NCBI RefSeq assembly: GCF_007991335.1
Contig: NZ_BJYD01000012.1
Coordinates: forward strand, 248,001-312,000
DNA length: 64,000 nt
Source of the DNA: Halobacillus faecis
GTDB lineage: Bacteria; Bacillota; Bacilli; Bacillales; Halobacillaceae
Direction of reading: 5' to 3'
Below the pieces are notes generated by a model. The model made no database searches. It was not told the origin of the DNA and saw only the letters and a list, made by a program, of their open reading frames with translations. This document shows positions 32,454 through 41,474 of the stretch, one piece after another; within the stretch, counting starts at the first letter, position 1, and each line of letters opens with the position of its first letter. The position numbers and the translations under genes were made by a program.

Positions 32454-34270
32454 TGAGTAGGAGTACTAAACCGAGAATGGGTCACCCTCATGGGATTGGT
32501 TCAAAACCACCGAAAGTTGAAAATATCGGAGGTACACTTTACAGGATATGGAGTTACATGGCGGAGGAAAGAGTGAGGTTCATAATCGTATTAGCTGCGA
32601 TTCTGATCAGTTCCTCTTTATCCTTGCTGGGCCCATATCTTTTAGGGATTACCGTGGATCTGATCATAGAAAACCCTGAATCGGATACCCTCCTTGCCAT
32701 GCTGGGCAGCTTACTTCTTGTCTACTTGTTTCATTCACTTTTTCTCTGGCTGCAAAATTATTGGATGATCGGAATTGCTCAAAATGCGGTTCGGTCGATG
32801 AGGTCCCATCTGTTTACACATGTGCAGCTGCTGCCTGTTCTCTTCTTTCAAAAAATGCAGCAGGGGGAGTTGATGAGCAGACTTACAAACGATATTGAAA
32901 ACGTAAGTCGAACCTTAAATACCGCTGTCGTACAATTTGTTACAAGTTTATTGACCATTACCGGTACCTTAATCATTATGTTCTGGTTAAGTCCGATGCT
33001 TACACTCCTGACATTGACCATCATTCCAGTCATGTACTTTGGGATGAAATGGATTACAAACCGAACCGGCCCCTATTTTAAAAAGCAGCAAAAGGACCTT
33101 GGTGAAGTAAACGGCTATGTAGAGGAGATGTTCTCTGGGCAGCCGATCATTAAAATGTTTTCCAAAGAGGAAGATGTGATTGATGAGTTTGAAGAAAAAA
33201 ATAAAGCATTAAGGGAATCCGGATACTATGCGCAAGTGTACACAGGCTTTATTCCGAAGTTGATGAACATGCTGAATAATGTAAGCTTCGCCATCATCGT
33301 CGGAGCAGGGGGGCTGCTTGCGCTTAATGGCGCTGTATCCATTGGGATTATCGTTACATTTACAACCTATTCCCGTCAGTTTACTCGCCCGTTAAACGAC
33401 CTGGCCAACCAATTCAACATGATCCTCTCAGCAGTGGCAGGCGCAGACAGAGTGTTTCAAGTCATTGATGAAAAAGAAGAACGACTGGATGAAAAAAATG
33501 CACAGGATGTGTCAAAAATTAAGGGGAATGTTCGTTTTGAGCATGTCGATTTCTCTTATGAAGATGACCAGCAGACCCTTTCGGACATTACATTTGAAGC
33601 GAGAGCTGGGCAAACGGTGGCGCTCGTAGGTCCTACAGGCGCAGGAAAAACGACAATTATATCTTTACTGTCACGATTCTATGACCCGGACTCAGGTCGG
33701 GTGCTGGTCGATGGTGTGGACTTGAAAAGCGTGAAGAGGGACAGTCTAAGGAGCCGGATGGGGGTTGTCCTTCAAGATGCCACTATGTTTCACACCACCA
33801 TTCGGGAAAACATCCGTTACGGAAGACTGGACGCCACAGATCTTGAGGTTGAAAGTGCCGCCAAGTCATCAAGAGCCCATGATTTTATCATTCAATTGCC
33901 AAATGGTTACGATACCATTCTGGATTCAGATGGAAAAGGGGTGAGTCATGGGCAAAGACAGTTGTTGTCCATTGCTCGAGCTATGATTGCAGATCCATCA
34001 TTGCTTATTTTAGATGAAGCGACAAGCAGCATCGATACGGTGACAGAAATGAAAATCAATGCCGGTCTCACCAACTTGATGGAAGGGCGGACAAGTTTCG
34101 TGATTGCCCACCGACTTCACACGATCCGAGCAGCCGATCTCATTCTCGTCCTGAAGGGTGGAAAGATCGTTGAAAAAGGAAATCACCGCGCGCTCATGGA
34201 TAAAGGAGGGGAATATGCTGCTCTTATTCAAGCTCAAAAATCCAATGCGACTGTAAAAGGGTACGGATAA
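32453..34270 (+). CDS. ABC exporter half-transporter, catalytic subunit (YfiC-like)
   Basis: This 605-residue partner of the preceding gene has a longer cytosolic N-terminus, six membrane helices and an ATPase domain. Walker A is GPTGAGKTT (about residue 397), Walker B LLILDEATSS has the catalytic Glu, and the H-loop His (VIAHRLHT) is present. Its signature motif is altered (SHGQ for SGGQ). Taken with its partner this predicts one good ATP site (its Walker A/B plus the partner signature) and one degenerate site, the pattern of heterodimeric exporters. It begins at the last base of the upstream stop codon. Confidence 0.92.
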   Translation: MSRSTKPRMGHPHGIGSKPPKVENIGGTLYRIWSYMAEERVRFIIVLAAILISSSLSLLGPYLLGITVDLIIENPESDTLLAMLGSLLLVYLFHSLFLWLQNYWMIGIAQNAVRSMRSHLFTHVQLLPVLFFQKMQQGELMSRLTNDIENVSRTLNTAVVQFVTSLLTITGTLIIMFWLSPMLTLLTLTIIPVMYFGMKWITNRTGPYFKKQQKDLGEVNGYVEEMFSGQPIIKMFSKEEDVIDEFEEKNKALRESGYYAQVYTGFIPKLMNMLNNVSFAIIVGAGGLLALNGAVSIGIIVTFTTYSRQFTRPLNDLANQFNMILSAVAGADRVFQVIDEKEERLDEKNAQDVSKIKGNVRFEHVDFSYEDDQQTLSDITFEARAGQTVALVGPTGAGKTTIISLLSRFYDPDSGRVLVDGVDLKSVKRDSLRSRMGVVLQDATMFHTTIRENIRYGRLDATDLEVESAAKSSRAHDFIIQLPNGYDTILDSDGKGVSHGQRQLLSIARAMIADPSLLILDEATSSIDTVTEMKINAGLTNLMEGRTSFVIAHRLHTIRAADLILVLKGGKIVEKGNHRALMDKGGEYAALIQAQKSNATVKGYG

Positions 34271-34325
34271 GTCTTACACCTCCGCCCACTTTCCGGCATA
34301 AGATGAGGAAAAGGGAGGGGTGACC

Positions 34326-35228
34326 ATGTCACAAAATCAACCATATCCTTACTGGACCGATTTGCCTTACGCCGGCGAGAGCCGTCCACCGTTAACGAAC
34401 GAAGGGGTAGAGTTTGAAGCAGGGAAATGGAAAACCTATTTTATCGAACATAGCCGCCGGTACGGGTTCAAGACGTTAGATGGAAGCCCGATTCGATTAG
34501 CGATCAAGGATCCAAAGACTATTGACTGGCTTAGGGAATTGAAGGTAGTCAAGGAAACATTAGCACATTTAACACCCGATCAAAGGAGAATTGCTGTGTA
34601 CTGGGGGGAGGGGCCGGCGTCAAAACAATGGACCCCTATTGTTGACCGCTTGATAGATACTTATGGAGTGGAAGCCCCAAGAGCCGCCCGGATCATAGGA
34701 GCGGTTTTTAGCGGAATGAATGATGCCTTTGTCGTTTGCTGGTCGTTAAAATACCTCTGGCTCGTCCCGCGGCCCAATCAGTTGGACCCGGATATGCGCA
34801 CCGTCATCTGTACACCGAAACACCCATCCTATCCGTCCGGACACGCAACCATCTCCGGGGCTGCGGAAGTGATTCTTAGTTATTTTTTCCCGGCCGAAAG
34901 AAGAAAGCTTAGGGAAATGGCTGAAGAAAACGCACAGTCAAGACTGTTCGCCGGCGTCCACTACCCAGTGGACAATAACGAAGGGTTACGACTGGGGCGA
35001 CAAATCGGCCGTATCGTTGTAGAAGAGTTGAAAAAAGATCAGATAGAAGGCCGGCCACTCGACCGTCCATTTACAGAATATCGAAATGCAGATATCTTTC
35101 CATCTGACTACAGGCAGGTCATTCCGTTTCGATACGACCAAAAATGCGGATCCTTGCTTCTTGGCTCAGATGACAGTGAAGAATCTTCATCCTTCCATGA
35201 ATGGATTGATCCTAAAATATTTTACTAA
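34326..35228 (+). CDS. Soluble PAP2/vanadium-haloperoxidase-like phosphatase
   Basis: This 300-residue protein carries the complete PAP2 superfamily signature: KX6RP as KYLWLVPRP (about residue 146), PSGH as YPSGHAT (about 172) and SRX5HX3D as SRLFAGVHYPVD (about 208). These residues bind phosphate in acid phosphatases or vanadate in haloperoxidases. There is no signal peptide or membrane helix, unlike lipid phosphatases, so it resembles the vanadium-dependent haloperoxidase-type soluble group. Phosphatase versus haloperoxidase activity cannot be told from sequence. GGGAGGGG precedes the ATG at 34326; the upstream GTG at 34320 overlaps that site. It is 55 bp after the ABC genes. Confidence 0.83.
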   Translation: MSQNQPYPYWTDLPYAGESRPPLTNEGVEFEAGKWKTYFIEHSRRYGFKTLDGSPIRLAIKDPKTIDWLRELKVVKETLAHLTPDQRRIAVYWGEGPASKQWTPIVDRLIDTYGVEAPRAARIIGAVFSGMNDAFVVCWSLKYLWLVPRPNQLDPDMRTVICTPKHPSYPSGHATISGAAEVILSYFFPAERRKLREMAEENAQSRLFAGVHYPVDNNEGLRLGRQIGRIVVEELKKDQIEGRPLDRPFTEYRNADIFPSDYRQVIPFRYDQKCGSLLLGSDDSEESSSFHEWIDPKIFY

Positions 35229-35265
35229 CGAAAGGAACCACGCCAAAGGTGTGGTTCTTTTCGTT
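35227..35265 (+). terminator. Terminator after the PAP2-like gene
   Basis: AACGAAAGGAACCAC and GTGGTTCTTTTCGTT pair almost completely around a short loop. Confidence 0.75.
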
Positions 35266-35457
35266 AATGGCAGCATTATGTTGTGCCTCCTGGGACCTTG
35301 CCCTGTTGGGTCTCAACATGCCCGATCCCCATTTCCCTCACACCAAAATTGATTGACTCAGTCTTTCACAATCCTAACCTTTCCTTTAAAAAATAGACAA
35401 GTTTTCAGTGGTTCTATGCATATAGATGTACTAACGAAACAATAGGAGGGGTATGGC

Positions 35458-35913
35458 GTGGATGCATGGATATTGTCTGCAAGGAAAATCGGCCTGCTTT
35501 TAGGAGCGATTATTATTGCTTTTGCCGCTTACTACATCGGAAGCTTTTTCTGGAAAGGAGCCATCTCGACCTCAACAGAACCTGTGAATGGAGAGCCACG
35601 GGTCATCAACCTGGTGACAGGGGAATTCAAAGCAGAAACAGCAGATGGAAAAGAAATTGAAGCTTACCGTTGGGATCCGGGAACAATCTTTGTGGAAAAA
35701 GATGAACCATTTAAATTAAGCATTTACGGAGTGAATGGAAAAGAACATCCTTTTTACATTGAAGGTACGGATTTGAAAGGCGTAGTGGAGCAGGGGAAAG
35801 AGACGGTCTTAGACCTTCAATTCAAGAAGGAAGGTATTTACCGCCTCATCTGCTCCACTCATTCTGAAATTGCTTCTGATGGTCCGATGATTGCATACAT
35901 CGTTGTGGATTAA
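35458..35913 (+). CDS. Membrane-anchored cupredoxin-like protein
   Basis: This 151-residue protein starts with GTG after GGAGGGG. It has one N-terminal membrane anchor (residues 9-31, GLLLGAIIIAFAAYYIGSFFW) and a beta-sandwich domain on the outer face. Possible copper ligands are His in EHPFYIEG, Cys and His in LICSTHSE and a Met in GPMIAYI, the order (His, Cys, His, Met) of cupredoxins. Such proteins carry electrons or deliver copper to respiratory oxidases. No oxidase gene is adjacent, so the partner is unknown. Confidence 0.75.
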   Translation: MDAWILSARKIGLLLGAIIIAFAAYYIGSFFWKGAISTSTEPVNGEPRVINLVTGEFKAETADGKEIEAYRWDPGTIFVEKDEPFKLSIYGVNGKEHPFYIEGTDLKGVVEQGKETVLDLQFKKEGIYRLICSTHSEIASDGPMIAYIVVD

Positions 35914-35920
35914 ACGGTAA

Positions 35921-35952
35921 AAAGAGGGACAGGCTTAATCGTCCCTCTTTTT
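35921..35952. terminator. Terminator after the cupredoxin-like gene
   Basis: AAAGAGGGAC and GTCCCTCTTT pair perfectly around a 10-nt loop and are followed by further T residues. Confidence 0.88.
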
Positions 35953-35981
35953 CAGTCCTTTTGTACAAAAGGGGGGAGGAT

Positions 35982-36635
35982 TTGGTTGTCTTAGTTGTCA
36001 GTTCTATTGTACTAGGATTATCCATCGCTGCACCTGTCGGACCTATTAATATAGAAATAATGAGGAGAGGGCTCGCGTATGGGTTTTGGCCTGCTTTTTG
36101 TGTAGGACTAGGAGGGATGTCTTCAGATTTGTTGTTGATGGCGGCTATGTTTTTTGGAATCGGTGTTTTTCTGACATGGACATGGGTGCAGGTTGCATTG
36201 ATGCTCATCGGTTGTCTCGTATTAGTACACGCAGGTTGGACGAGTCTCCGTTCCAAAGAGGAGTGGAGATTGGAGGAAGGTCCTGAAAGACGGGGACATA
36301 AAGGTGAAGCTCTCCTCTCCTACATAAGAGGTATGATCATTGCTGGGACAAACCCTATGAATCTGTTGTTCTGGATCAGTATTTATGGTTCCGTTTTGAG
36401 CGGTGCTTTACAAGAAGAGAATATGTTCCGGTCATTTATCATCAGTTCTATGGTTTTTCTGGGGATTGGTTTGTGGAATGCGAACTTAGCTTTTTTCGTT
36501 CATTTCGGAAGGTACGTTGTCCATTCTAGACTTTTGAAATGGATTCAAGGAGTCGCTAGTCTCGTTTTGATTTACTATGGGATTAAATTTGGGTGGATAG
36601 GAATAAGTACCCTCTTCAAGAACTTTCCCACCTAA
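35982..36635 (+). CDS. LysE/RhtB-family amino-acid exporter
   Basis: This 217-residue membrane protein has about six helices. The N-terminal GLSIAAPVGPINIEIMRRGL is the LysE/RhtB hallmark (PGP-like loop), and the central GTNPMNLLFWISIYG repeats the half-motif. It should export an amino acid or derivative. The frame extends upstream to a TTG at 35961, but that lies before the GGGGGGAGG; the TTG at 35982 is preferred although the spacing is short. Substrate unknown. Confidence 0.85.
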   Translation: MVVLVVSSIVLGLSIAAPVGPINIEIMRRGLAYGFWPAFCVGLGGMSSDLLLMAAMFFGIGVFLTWTWVQVALMLIGCLVLVHAGWTSLRSKEEWRLEEGPERRGHKGEALLSYIRGMIIAGTNPMNLLFWISIYGSVLSGALQEENMFRSFIISSMVFLGIGLWNANLAFFVHFGRYVVHSRLLKWIQGVASLVLIYYGIKFGWIGISTLFKNFPT

Positions 36636-36712
36636 TAAAGGCAGAACCCAAAGGTGAATAATTCAAGAATAGGGAGCTGGTCTGAAGTCATAAAGCTATT
36701 ATATAACATGCA

Positions 36713-36746
36713 AAAGGAGTCCCTGATGGATAGGGACTCCTTTTTT
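36713..36746. terminator. Terminator between the LysE-type gene and malP
   Basis: AAAAGGAGTCCCT and AGGGACTCCTTTT pair around a 6-nt loop and are followed by a T run on the plus strand; the minus strand has a shorter T run, so it may serve both genes. Confidence 0.85.
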
Positions 36747-36767
36747 GGTGTTAATCAGACGATCAAT

Positions 36768-38324
36768 TTAAGAGGCATTGGATTCTTTGATGATGCGGTT
36801 GATTTCATTTTTATAAAGATCAGAGCGTCCGCCGAAAATGGCCTGGATGTTGTGATCTACTTTTACTACACCTGCAGCTCCGAGTTCTTTCAATCGATCT
36901 TCATTGATCTGACCTACTTCAGAAACTTCGACGCGTAATCTTGTAAAGCAAGCGTCGATGTGCTTTAAGTTTGATTCTCCACCAAGGGCTTCCATGATGG
37001 CAGCGGCTGTTTCTTTCGTTTGACTACCTTTGCCGCCTTTCTTTTGCTCGTTGAAGTCTTTACGTGTGTAGAGCTTGTTCTCCTGTCCTCCACGACCTGG
37101 TGTAGCAAGGTCCCACTTTTTGATGGCAAAGGAGAAAGAGAAATAATAGATGACGAAGAATACAGCACCTGCGACAAGGTTCATCCACCAGTTCCCTGTT
37201 CCAGGCAAAGCGTTTACGAGGATGAAGTCAATCAACCCGGAACCGCCTGCCCATCCCAGATGAACATCAAGCATGTACATGACCGCAAATGAAATACCGG
37301 CAAGAAATGCATGGAAAACGAACAACAGTGGAGCAACAAATAAGAATGTGAATTCAATTGGCTCTGTGATTCCTGTCAAGAAGGCTGTACCTGCAGCAGC
37401 AATGAGCATTCCTTTCACGACAGGCTGGTTATTCTTATCTGCGCGACGATACATCGCTAAAGCAGCCCCCACTAGCCCGAACATAATGACAGGGAATTTA
37501 CCTGCCATGAATCGGCCTGCTGTAACCTCTACGCCTTCTGCAATCTGTGCAAGGAAAATGTACTGATCACCGGACACCGCACTTCCAGCTACTTCTGCCG
37601 TTCCGCCAAGTGATGTCCATAGGAACGGAGCATACCAAATGTGGTGTAAACCAGTTGGAATTAAAGCTCTTTCTAAGAATCCGTATAGTCCGATGTATAA
37701 CGGGTTCGTTGCGCCGTTAGCAATGATGTTTGCCACAGCATTGATACCGCCTTGGATTGGTGGCCAAACGACCATCATAGCAAGGGCGAGGAAAATGGAC
37801 GAGAAAACCATAGCAATCCCGACAGAACGATCACCAGCGAAAAAGCCAAGCACTTCTGGAGGATCGAACTCATGGAATTTGTTATAAATCCAAACGGCTA
37901 AGAGACCGACGACGATCCCCCCAAGAACACCTGTTTCCAGTGTTGGAATACCGAGTGCCATGCCGTATTCTCCGCCTTCATTGACCATTTCAGGAGTTAT
38001 TTCTAATGCGAAGGAGATGGTCTTGTTCATAATGATATACCCAAGCAGGGCGGCTAAGGCTGCAATTCCTGACCCACCAGTTAAGCCAATCGCAACACCA
38101 ATGGCGAAAATGACAGCCAGGTTGTTGAAAATACTGATTCCGATATCTAACATTCCGTTACCAATCAGTTGGATGATGCCATTTTGTAGAAAAGTGAGTG
38201 TATCAGCGAGTGGCCCTGTCAACGCAGCTCCAAGCCCGAGCAAAATACCGGCAGCAGGGAGCAAGGCGACGGGAACCATCAGTGATTTTCCGAATTTCTG
38301 TAAGCTTCCAAAGTATTTCTTCAC
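36768..38324 (-). CDS. malP: PTS alpha-glucoside (maltose) transporter EIICB
   Basis: This 518-residue phosphotransferase permease has an EIIC membrane domain (residues 1-415; GLTGGSGIAALAALLGY and the substrate motif GITEPIEFTFLFVAP) and an EIIB domain with the phosphorylated Cys in IDACFTRLRVEV (about residue 463). There is no EIIA domain, so it must borrow a general EIIA. It resembles MalP/GlvC importing maltose as maltose 6'-phosphate, in agreement with the upstream 6-phospho-alpha-glucosidase gene. GTG start with AAAGGAGG. A GC-rich hairpin (38370-38400) and a weak cre-like sequence (38343-38356) lie in the gap after malA and may tune expression. Confidence 0.93.
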   Translation of the reverse strand: MKKYFGSLQKFGKSLMVPVALLPAAGILLGLGAALTGPLADTLTFLQNGIIQLIGNGMLDIGISIFNNLAVIFAIGVAIGLTGGSGIAALAALLGYIIMNKTISFALEITPEMVNEGGEYGMALGIPTLETGVLGGIVVGLLAVWIYNKFHEFDPPEVLGFFAGDRSVGIAMVFSSIFLALAMMVVWPPIQGGINAVANIIANGATNPLYIGLYGFLERALIPTGLHHIWYAPFLWTSLGGTAEVAGSAVSGDQYIFLAQIAEGVEVTAGRFMAGKFPVIMFGLVGAALAMYRRADKNNQPVVKGMLIAAAGTAFLTGITEPIEFTFLFVAPLLFVFHAFLAGISFAVMYMLDVHLGWAGGSGLIDFILVNALPGTGNWWMNLVAGAVFFVIYYFSFSFAIKKWDLATPGRGGQENKLYTRKDFNEQKKGGKGSQTKETAAAIMEALGGESNLKHIDACFTRLRVEVSEVGQINEDRLKELGAAGVVKVDHNIQAIFGGRSDLYKNEINRIIKESNAS

Positions 38325-38402
38325 TTCTGATCCTCCTTTGTGGGGAAACGCTTTCTTATTTGAGATAGAGGAGACCCCGGAATGGGCCGGGGTTCCATTG
38401 CA

Positions 38403-39755
38403 TTACTTCGATGTCACAAGCTGTTTGTTGGCATGTAATTCAGGCCAGTACTGCTGGTTCGCCTCAATCATGTCATCTAAGATTTTGCGGGCGCGAGGTG
38501 CGTCTACGACCGTACGGTTCAACGTCAAGGCTTGGAGTGCTTTTTCGTAACTGTTTTCATAATACGCATCGACGACAAGTTTCTCATACGCAAGCTGCCC
38601 TTCAATCAATCCTTTATAGAATGTAGAGATGTTTCCGACAGCAAATGGCTTCGGTCCACGGTTTGTAATCATCGCTGGAACTTCAACCATCGCATCATCT
38701 GGAAGGTTGGCAATCGTACCATTGTTTTCAACCATGACGATGAATATGTCACCATTATTGTAAGCCATAGAAGCGGCAACGCGAATCATATAACGTCCAT
38801 GGATGTCCACTTCAAGTTCAACATTTTCAGTTGTACCATCTGCAATAATTTGATCTGCAAGTGTGTGTACGCGTTTTTCACGACCATTGATGACTTGACG
38901 AGCACGTGTATTGGTCACATCTTCTTTTTCTACCATTTGGGAAGGGTAAAGATAGTATTGCAAGTAAGTGTTCGGCAAGTATTCAGGGAAGTCCGTCACC
39001 ATTTGCTCCACCTGTTTGAACGTTTTGATCCAGGAAGGGTCGTTGGCGATCTCTGCATCTTCAGGAATAAAGCCGTCCTCTGTGATGGCACGTTTGATCG
39101 TGTCCGTGTGATCGTTTCCGTCTTTATCTAGAATTTTAGTAAACCAGCCGAAGTGGTTAAGTCCAAAGTATTCTGGTACAAGGTCAAAGACGTCTTTTCC
39201 AAGGATGCCTGCATAGCTGACCATGATCGCTGCCGGCATATCGCAGATGTTCAATAGTTTTTTATCTTCCGGGAACTCGCGGCGCAGGGCTTCTGCAACA
39301 ATTGCTGCCGGGTTTGTGTAGTTTAGGATCCAGGCATCTGGAGAATAATGACGGATATCGTTGACAAGGTCAATCATATCTCCGATGGAACGCAGTCCGT
39401 AAGCCATCCCACCCGGTCCGCACGTTTCCTGACCGACGGCTCCATGGTTTAGAGGGATTTGCTCGTCCTGCTCGCGCATCGCGAGGCCACCTGTGCGAAT
39501 CTGAACGAAAACAAAATCTGCATTTGTAAGAGCTTCTTCTTTATCCGTTGTGTAGTGGAAGCTTTCCAGTTCCGGATACTTTTCACGAAGGATGATTTCT
39601 GATGCTTTCGCAATTTTCTCTTGACGTTCTGCGTTCGTGTCATAGAAGGTAATCGTTTTCAAAGGAAACTGCTCTTTTTCTGCTACAAGACTCATGATCA
39701 TACCGATCGTGTACGTGCTGCCGCCACCGACAACGACAAGGTTTTGTTTTTTCAT
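38403..39755 (-). CDS. malA: 6-phospho-alpha-glucosidase (GH4)
   Basis: This 450-residue glycoside hydrolase family 4 enzyme splits maltose 6'-phosphate by an NAD- and Mn-dependent redox mechanism. The N-terminal NAD motif is VVGGGSTYTIGM. The metal ligands are Cys in NICDMPAAI (about residue 172) and His in GLNHFGWF (about 201), and FVQIRTGGLAMREQDEQIPL is conserved. Length equals B. subtilis MalA/GlvA. It is the first gene of the malA-malP unit, reading from a good promoter whose -35 is covered by a cre box, and is divergent from the GntR gene. Confidence 0.94.
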   Translation of the reverse strand: MKKQNLVVVGGGSTYTIGMIMSLVAEKEQFPLKTITFYDTNAERQEKIAKASEIILREKYPELESFHYTTDKEEALTNADFVFVQIRTGGLAMREQDEQIPLNHGAVGQETCGPGGMAYGLRSIGDMIDLVNDIRHYSPDAWILNYTNPAAIVAEALRREFPEDKKLLNICDMPAAIMVSYAGILGKDVFDLVPEYFGLNHFGWFTKILDKDGNDHTDTIKRAITEDGFIPEDAEIANDPSWIKTFKQVEQMVTDFPEYLPNTYLQYYLYPSQMVEKEDVTNTRARQVINGREKRVHTLADQIIADGTTENVELEVDIHGRYMIRVAASMAYNNGDIFIVMVENNGTIANLPDDAMVEVPAMITNRGPKPFAVGNISTFYKGLIEGQLAYEKLVVDAYYENSYEKALQALTLNRTVVDAPRARKILDDMIEANQQYWPELHANKQLVTSK

Positions 39756-39802
39756 ATTTTAGACCTCCAGTAAAGGTATTGGATTTGTTTTATTTTTAAC
39801 TT

Positions 39803-39839
39803 AATATGAATATAATACATATTATTGAAAGCGTCAACA
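39803..39839 (-). promoter_or_regulatory. malA promoter with overlapping cre box and candidate GntR operator
   Basis: On the minus strand TTGACG (39832-39837) and TATATT (39809-39814) are 17 bp apart. The sequence TGAAAGCGTCAACA (39826-39839, plus strand) matches the CcpA cre consensus with one mismatch and covers the -35. The palindrome AATATG-N9-CATATT (39803-39823) covers the -10 and is a candidate site for the divergently encoded GntR protein. Glucose repression and sugar induction are inferred. Confidence 0.7.
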
Positions 39840-39966
39840 TTTGTATCGTATTTTTTTGAACATTTCGTTATAATGGTTATAAAGATAGGTTTTGACTTGG
39901 TTACATATGTGGGAATGGAACGCCGCATCCTCGCATTCCAAGTCTTTAGTAATAGGAGGAATAAGA

Positions 39967-40677
39967 ATGGCTGCACCGTTATATCGTAGAATTGCTCAAC
40001 AAATCAAAGAGGAAATCCAATCGGGAATATGGAAAGAAGGAGAAGCGATCCCTACAGAAATGCATCTGTCAGAGAGGTACGAGGCTTCTAGAGTGACGGT
40101 CAGACAGGCGATTAAAGGCCTGGTCGAAGAGGGGCTTCTTGAGAAGGTACAAGGGAGTGGTACCTATGTAAAAGAACAGAAGATTGAACACAACATCTTC
40201 GAGCTGTTGAGTTTTACGGAAGAAATGAGAAGTTTAAACAAAGAACCCGTAAACAAAATTTTACATTTCGAATTGAAAGAAGCAGACGATCAGGTGAAAC
40301 GAATGCTTAAACTTTCCGATGGGGAGAAGGTCTTCTATGTACGCCGTCAAAGGCTTGTGGACGATGTCCCCTATGTAGTGGAGGATACGTATTTGCCTGT
40401 TTCCATGTTTCCTAATCTTTCCTATGGGATCATGACCGGTTCGAAATACGATTATATAGAAAAAGAAGTGGGGATGAAGATTAAAGATAGTTTCCAGGAA
40501 GTTATTCCAGTACTGCCATCACCAGATATTGCAGAAGCACTTACTGTGGAGACATCTATGCCGATCCTAAAAATCCAGTCATATAGTGTTTTTAGTGATG
40601 GAACGATCTTTGAATATAGTGAAAATCATTTCAAGAGTGATGAATACAAGTTCACACTCAGGGCTTCAAGACCATGA
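39967..40677 (+). CDS. GntR/HutC-family regulator with UTRA domain
   Basis: This 236-residue regulator has an N-terminal GntR winged helix (PLYRRIAQQIKEEIQSGIW, IPTEMHLSERYEASRVTVRQ, residues 3-70) and a C-terminal UTRA effector domain. It is divergent from malA-malP and probably represses it, binding a sugar phosphate. B. subtilis uses an RpiR-type activator (GlvR) at the matching position, so control differs. The frame from 39892 is longer, but AGGAGG lies 7 nt before the ATG at 39967. A TATAAT at 39869-39874 may be its -10; the leader can fold (GACTTGG with CCAAGTC). Confidence 0.9.
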   Translation: MAAPLYRRIAQQIKEEIQSGIWKEGEAIPTEMHLSERYEASRVTVRQAIKGLVEEGLLEKVQGSGTYVKEQKIEHNIFELLSFTEEMRSLNKEPVNKILHFELKEADDQVKRMLKLSDGEKVFYVRRQRLVDDVPYVVEDTYLPVSMFPNLSYGIMTGSKYDYIEKEVGMKIKDSFQEVIPVLPSPDIAEALTVETSMPILKIQSYSVFSDGTIFEYSENHFKSDEYKFTLRASRP

Positions 40678-40688
40678 ATATTTCATAG

Positions 40689-40722
40689 AAAGCACAGGAG
40701 ATATAACCCCCTGTGCTTTTTT
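40689..40722 (+). terminator. Terminator of the GntR gene
   Basis: AAAGCACAGG and CCTGTGCTTT pair around an 11-nt loop and are followed by TTT. Confidence 0.88.
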
Positions 40723-40849
40723 CGTTTCTTCCAATTTAAATCGTGTACAGACCTCTGATAAGGAGCTTTTCCTAATCATGAAGTCACTCTTCCGTAATGT
40801 CTAATCCCTGGAGGACCGGGGCCCGTTGTTACAAAGGCGGGGAGGTATT

Positions 40850-40954
40850 ATGAAGCATCGAATCACGCATGACAACATGGATTCAACACTGAGAAAAAGA
40901 GAAGATAAATACCCCTTCTGTTTTTTTACATTTAGCTCCACCTTAGGGGGTTAG
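40850..40954 (+). CDS. Possible 34-residue basic peptide
   Basis: A short frame starts at an ATG 4 nt after GGGGAGG and ends in TAG, overlapping the 3' end of the convergent GNAT gene by 12 bp. The peptide is basic with a hydrophobic Phe-rich end (PFCFFTFSS). No relatives are recognised. The only support is the ribosome-binding site. Confidence 0.2.
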   Translation: MKHRITHDNMDSTLRKREDKYPFCFFTFSSTLGG

Positions 40955-41404
40955 AGGTCTGCGGAAATAAACCATGTCCATTCCTCTTATCCCATTTTCA
41001 TAAAAAGGTTCCGAGTATTGCAGAAAGAAATCATGGTGGATTTCATGGAACCGAAAACCAGCTTTCTGGTAAAAGGCTAAGTTTTCAATGCTGGAATTAG
41101 AAGTTCCGACGAGCATTTCTTTGTACCCGTTCTTATAAAAAAGTGAACAGGATGCGTCAATGACTTGTTTCCCATATCCTTTTCCTCGATAGGCTTCTTG
41201 TATGGCAATGTTCTTGATTTCAACCGTGTCCTCTCCAGAGAACACGAACAAACACACACCAATATGGACATCATCCAGGTGAATGGTATAAAACGAACCA
41301 TCATCGATATAGCTCTCAATAATGGTTTCTGATTCATCAGCTAGCAGAAGGTCTGCCATGAAACGGCGACGGTCTTTCGTTTCCACCAAATGAATAGGAT
41401 TCAC
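40943..41404 (-). CDS. GNAT-family N-acetyltransferase
   Basis: This 153-residue acetyltransferase has the acetyl-CoA motif A as AIQEAYRGKGYGKQVID (RGKGYG, Q/RxxGxG/A pattern) near residue 75, preceded by beta-4 VEIKNIA and followed by NLAFYQKAGF (motif B). The substrate is unknown. An ATG at 41422 lies upstream, but GGAGGAGG between it and the GTG at 41402-41404 points to the GTG start. It is divergent from the N-hydroxylase gene. Confidence 0.85.
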   Translation of the reverse strand: MNPIHLVETKDRRRFMADLLLADESETIIESYIDDGSFYTIHLDDVHIGVCLFVFSGEDTVEIKNIAIQEAYRGKGYGKQVIDASCSLFYKNGYKEMLVGTSNSSIENLAFYQKAGFRFHEIHHDFFLQYSEPFYENGIRGMDMVYFRRPLTP

Positions 41405-41474
41405 AGGTTCCTCCTCCTTCATGTTCGGCTATTATCGTAAGGATGTGGATATGATAACATAAGGGTAGTACATC

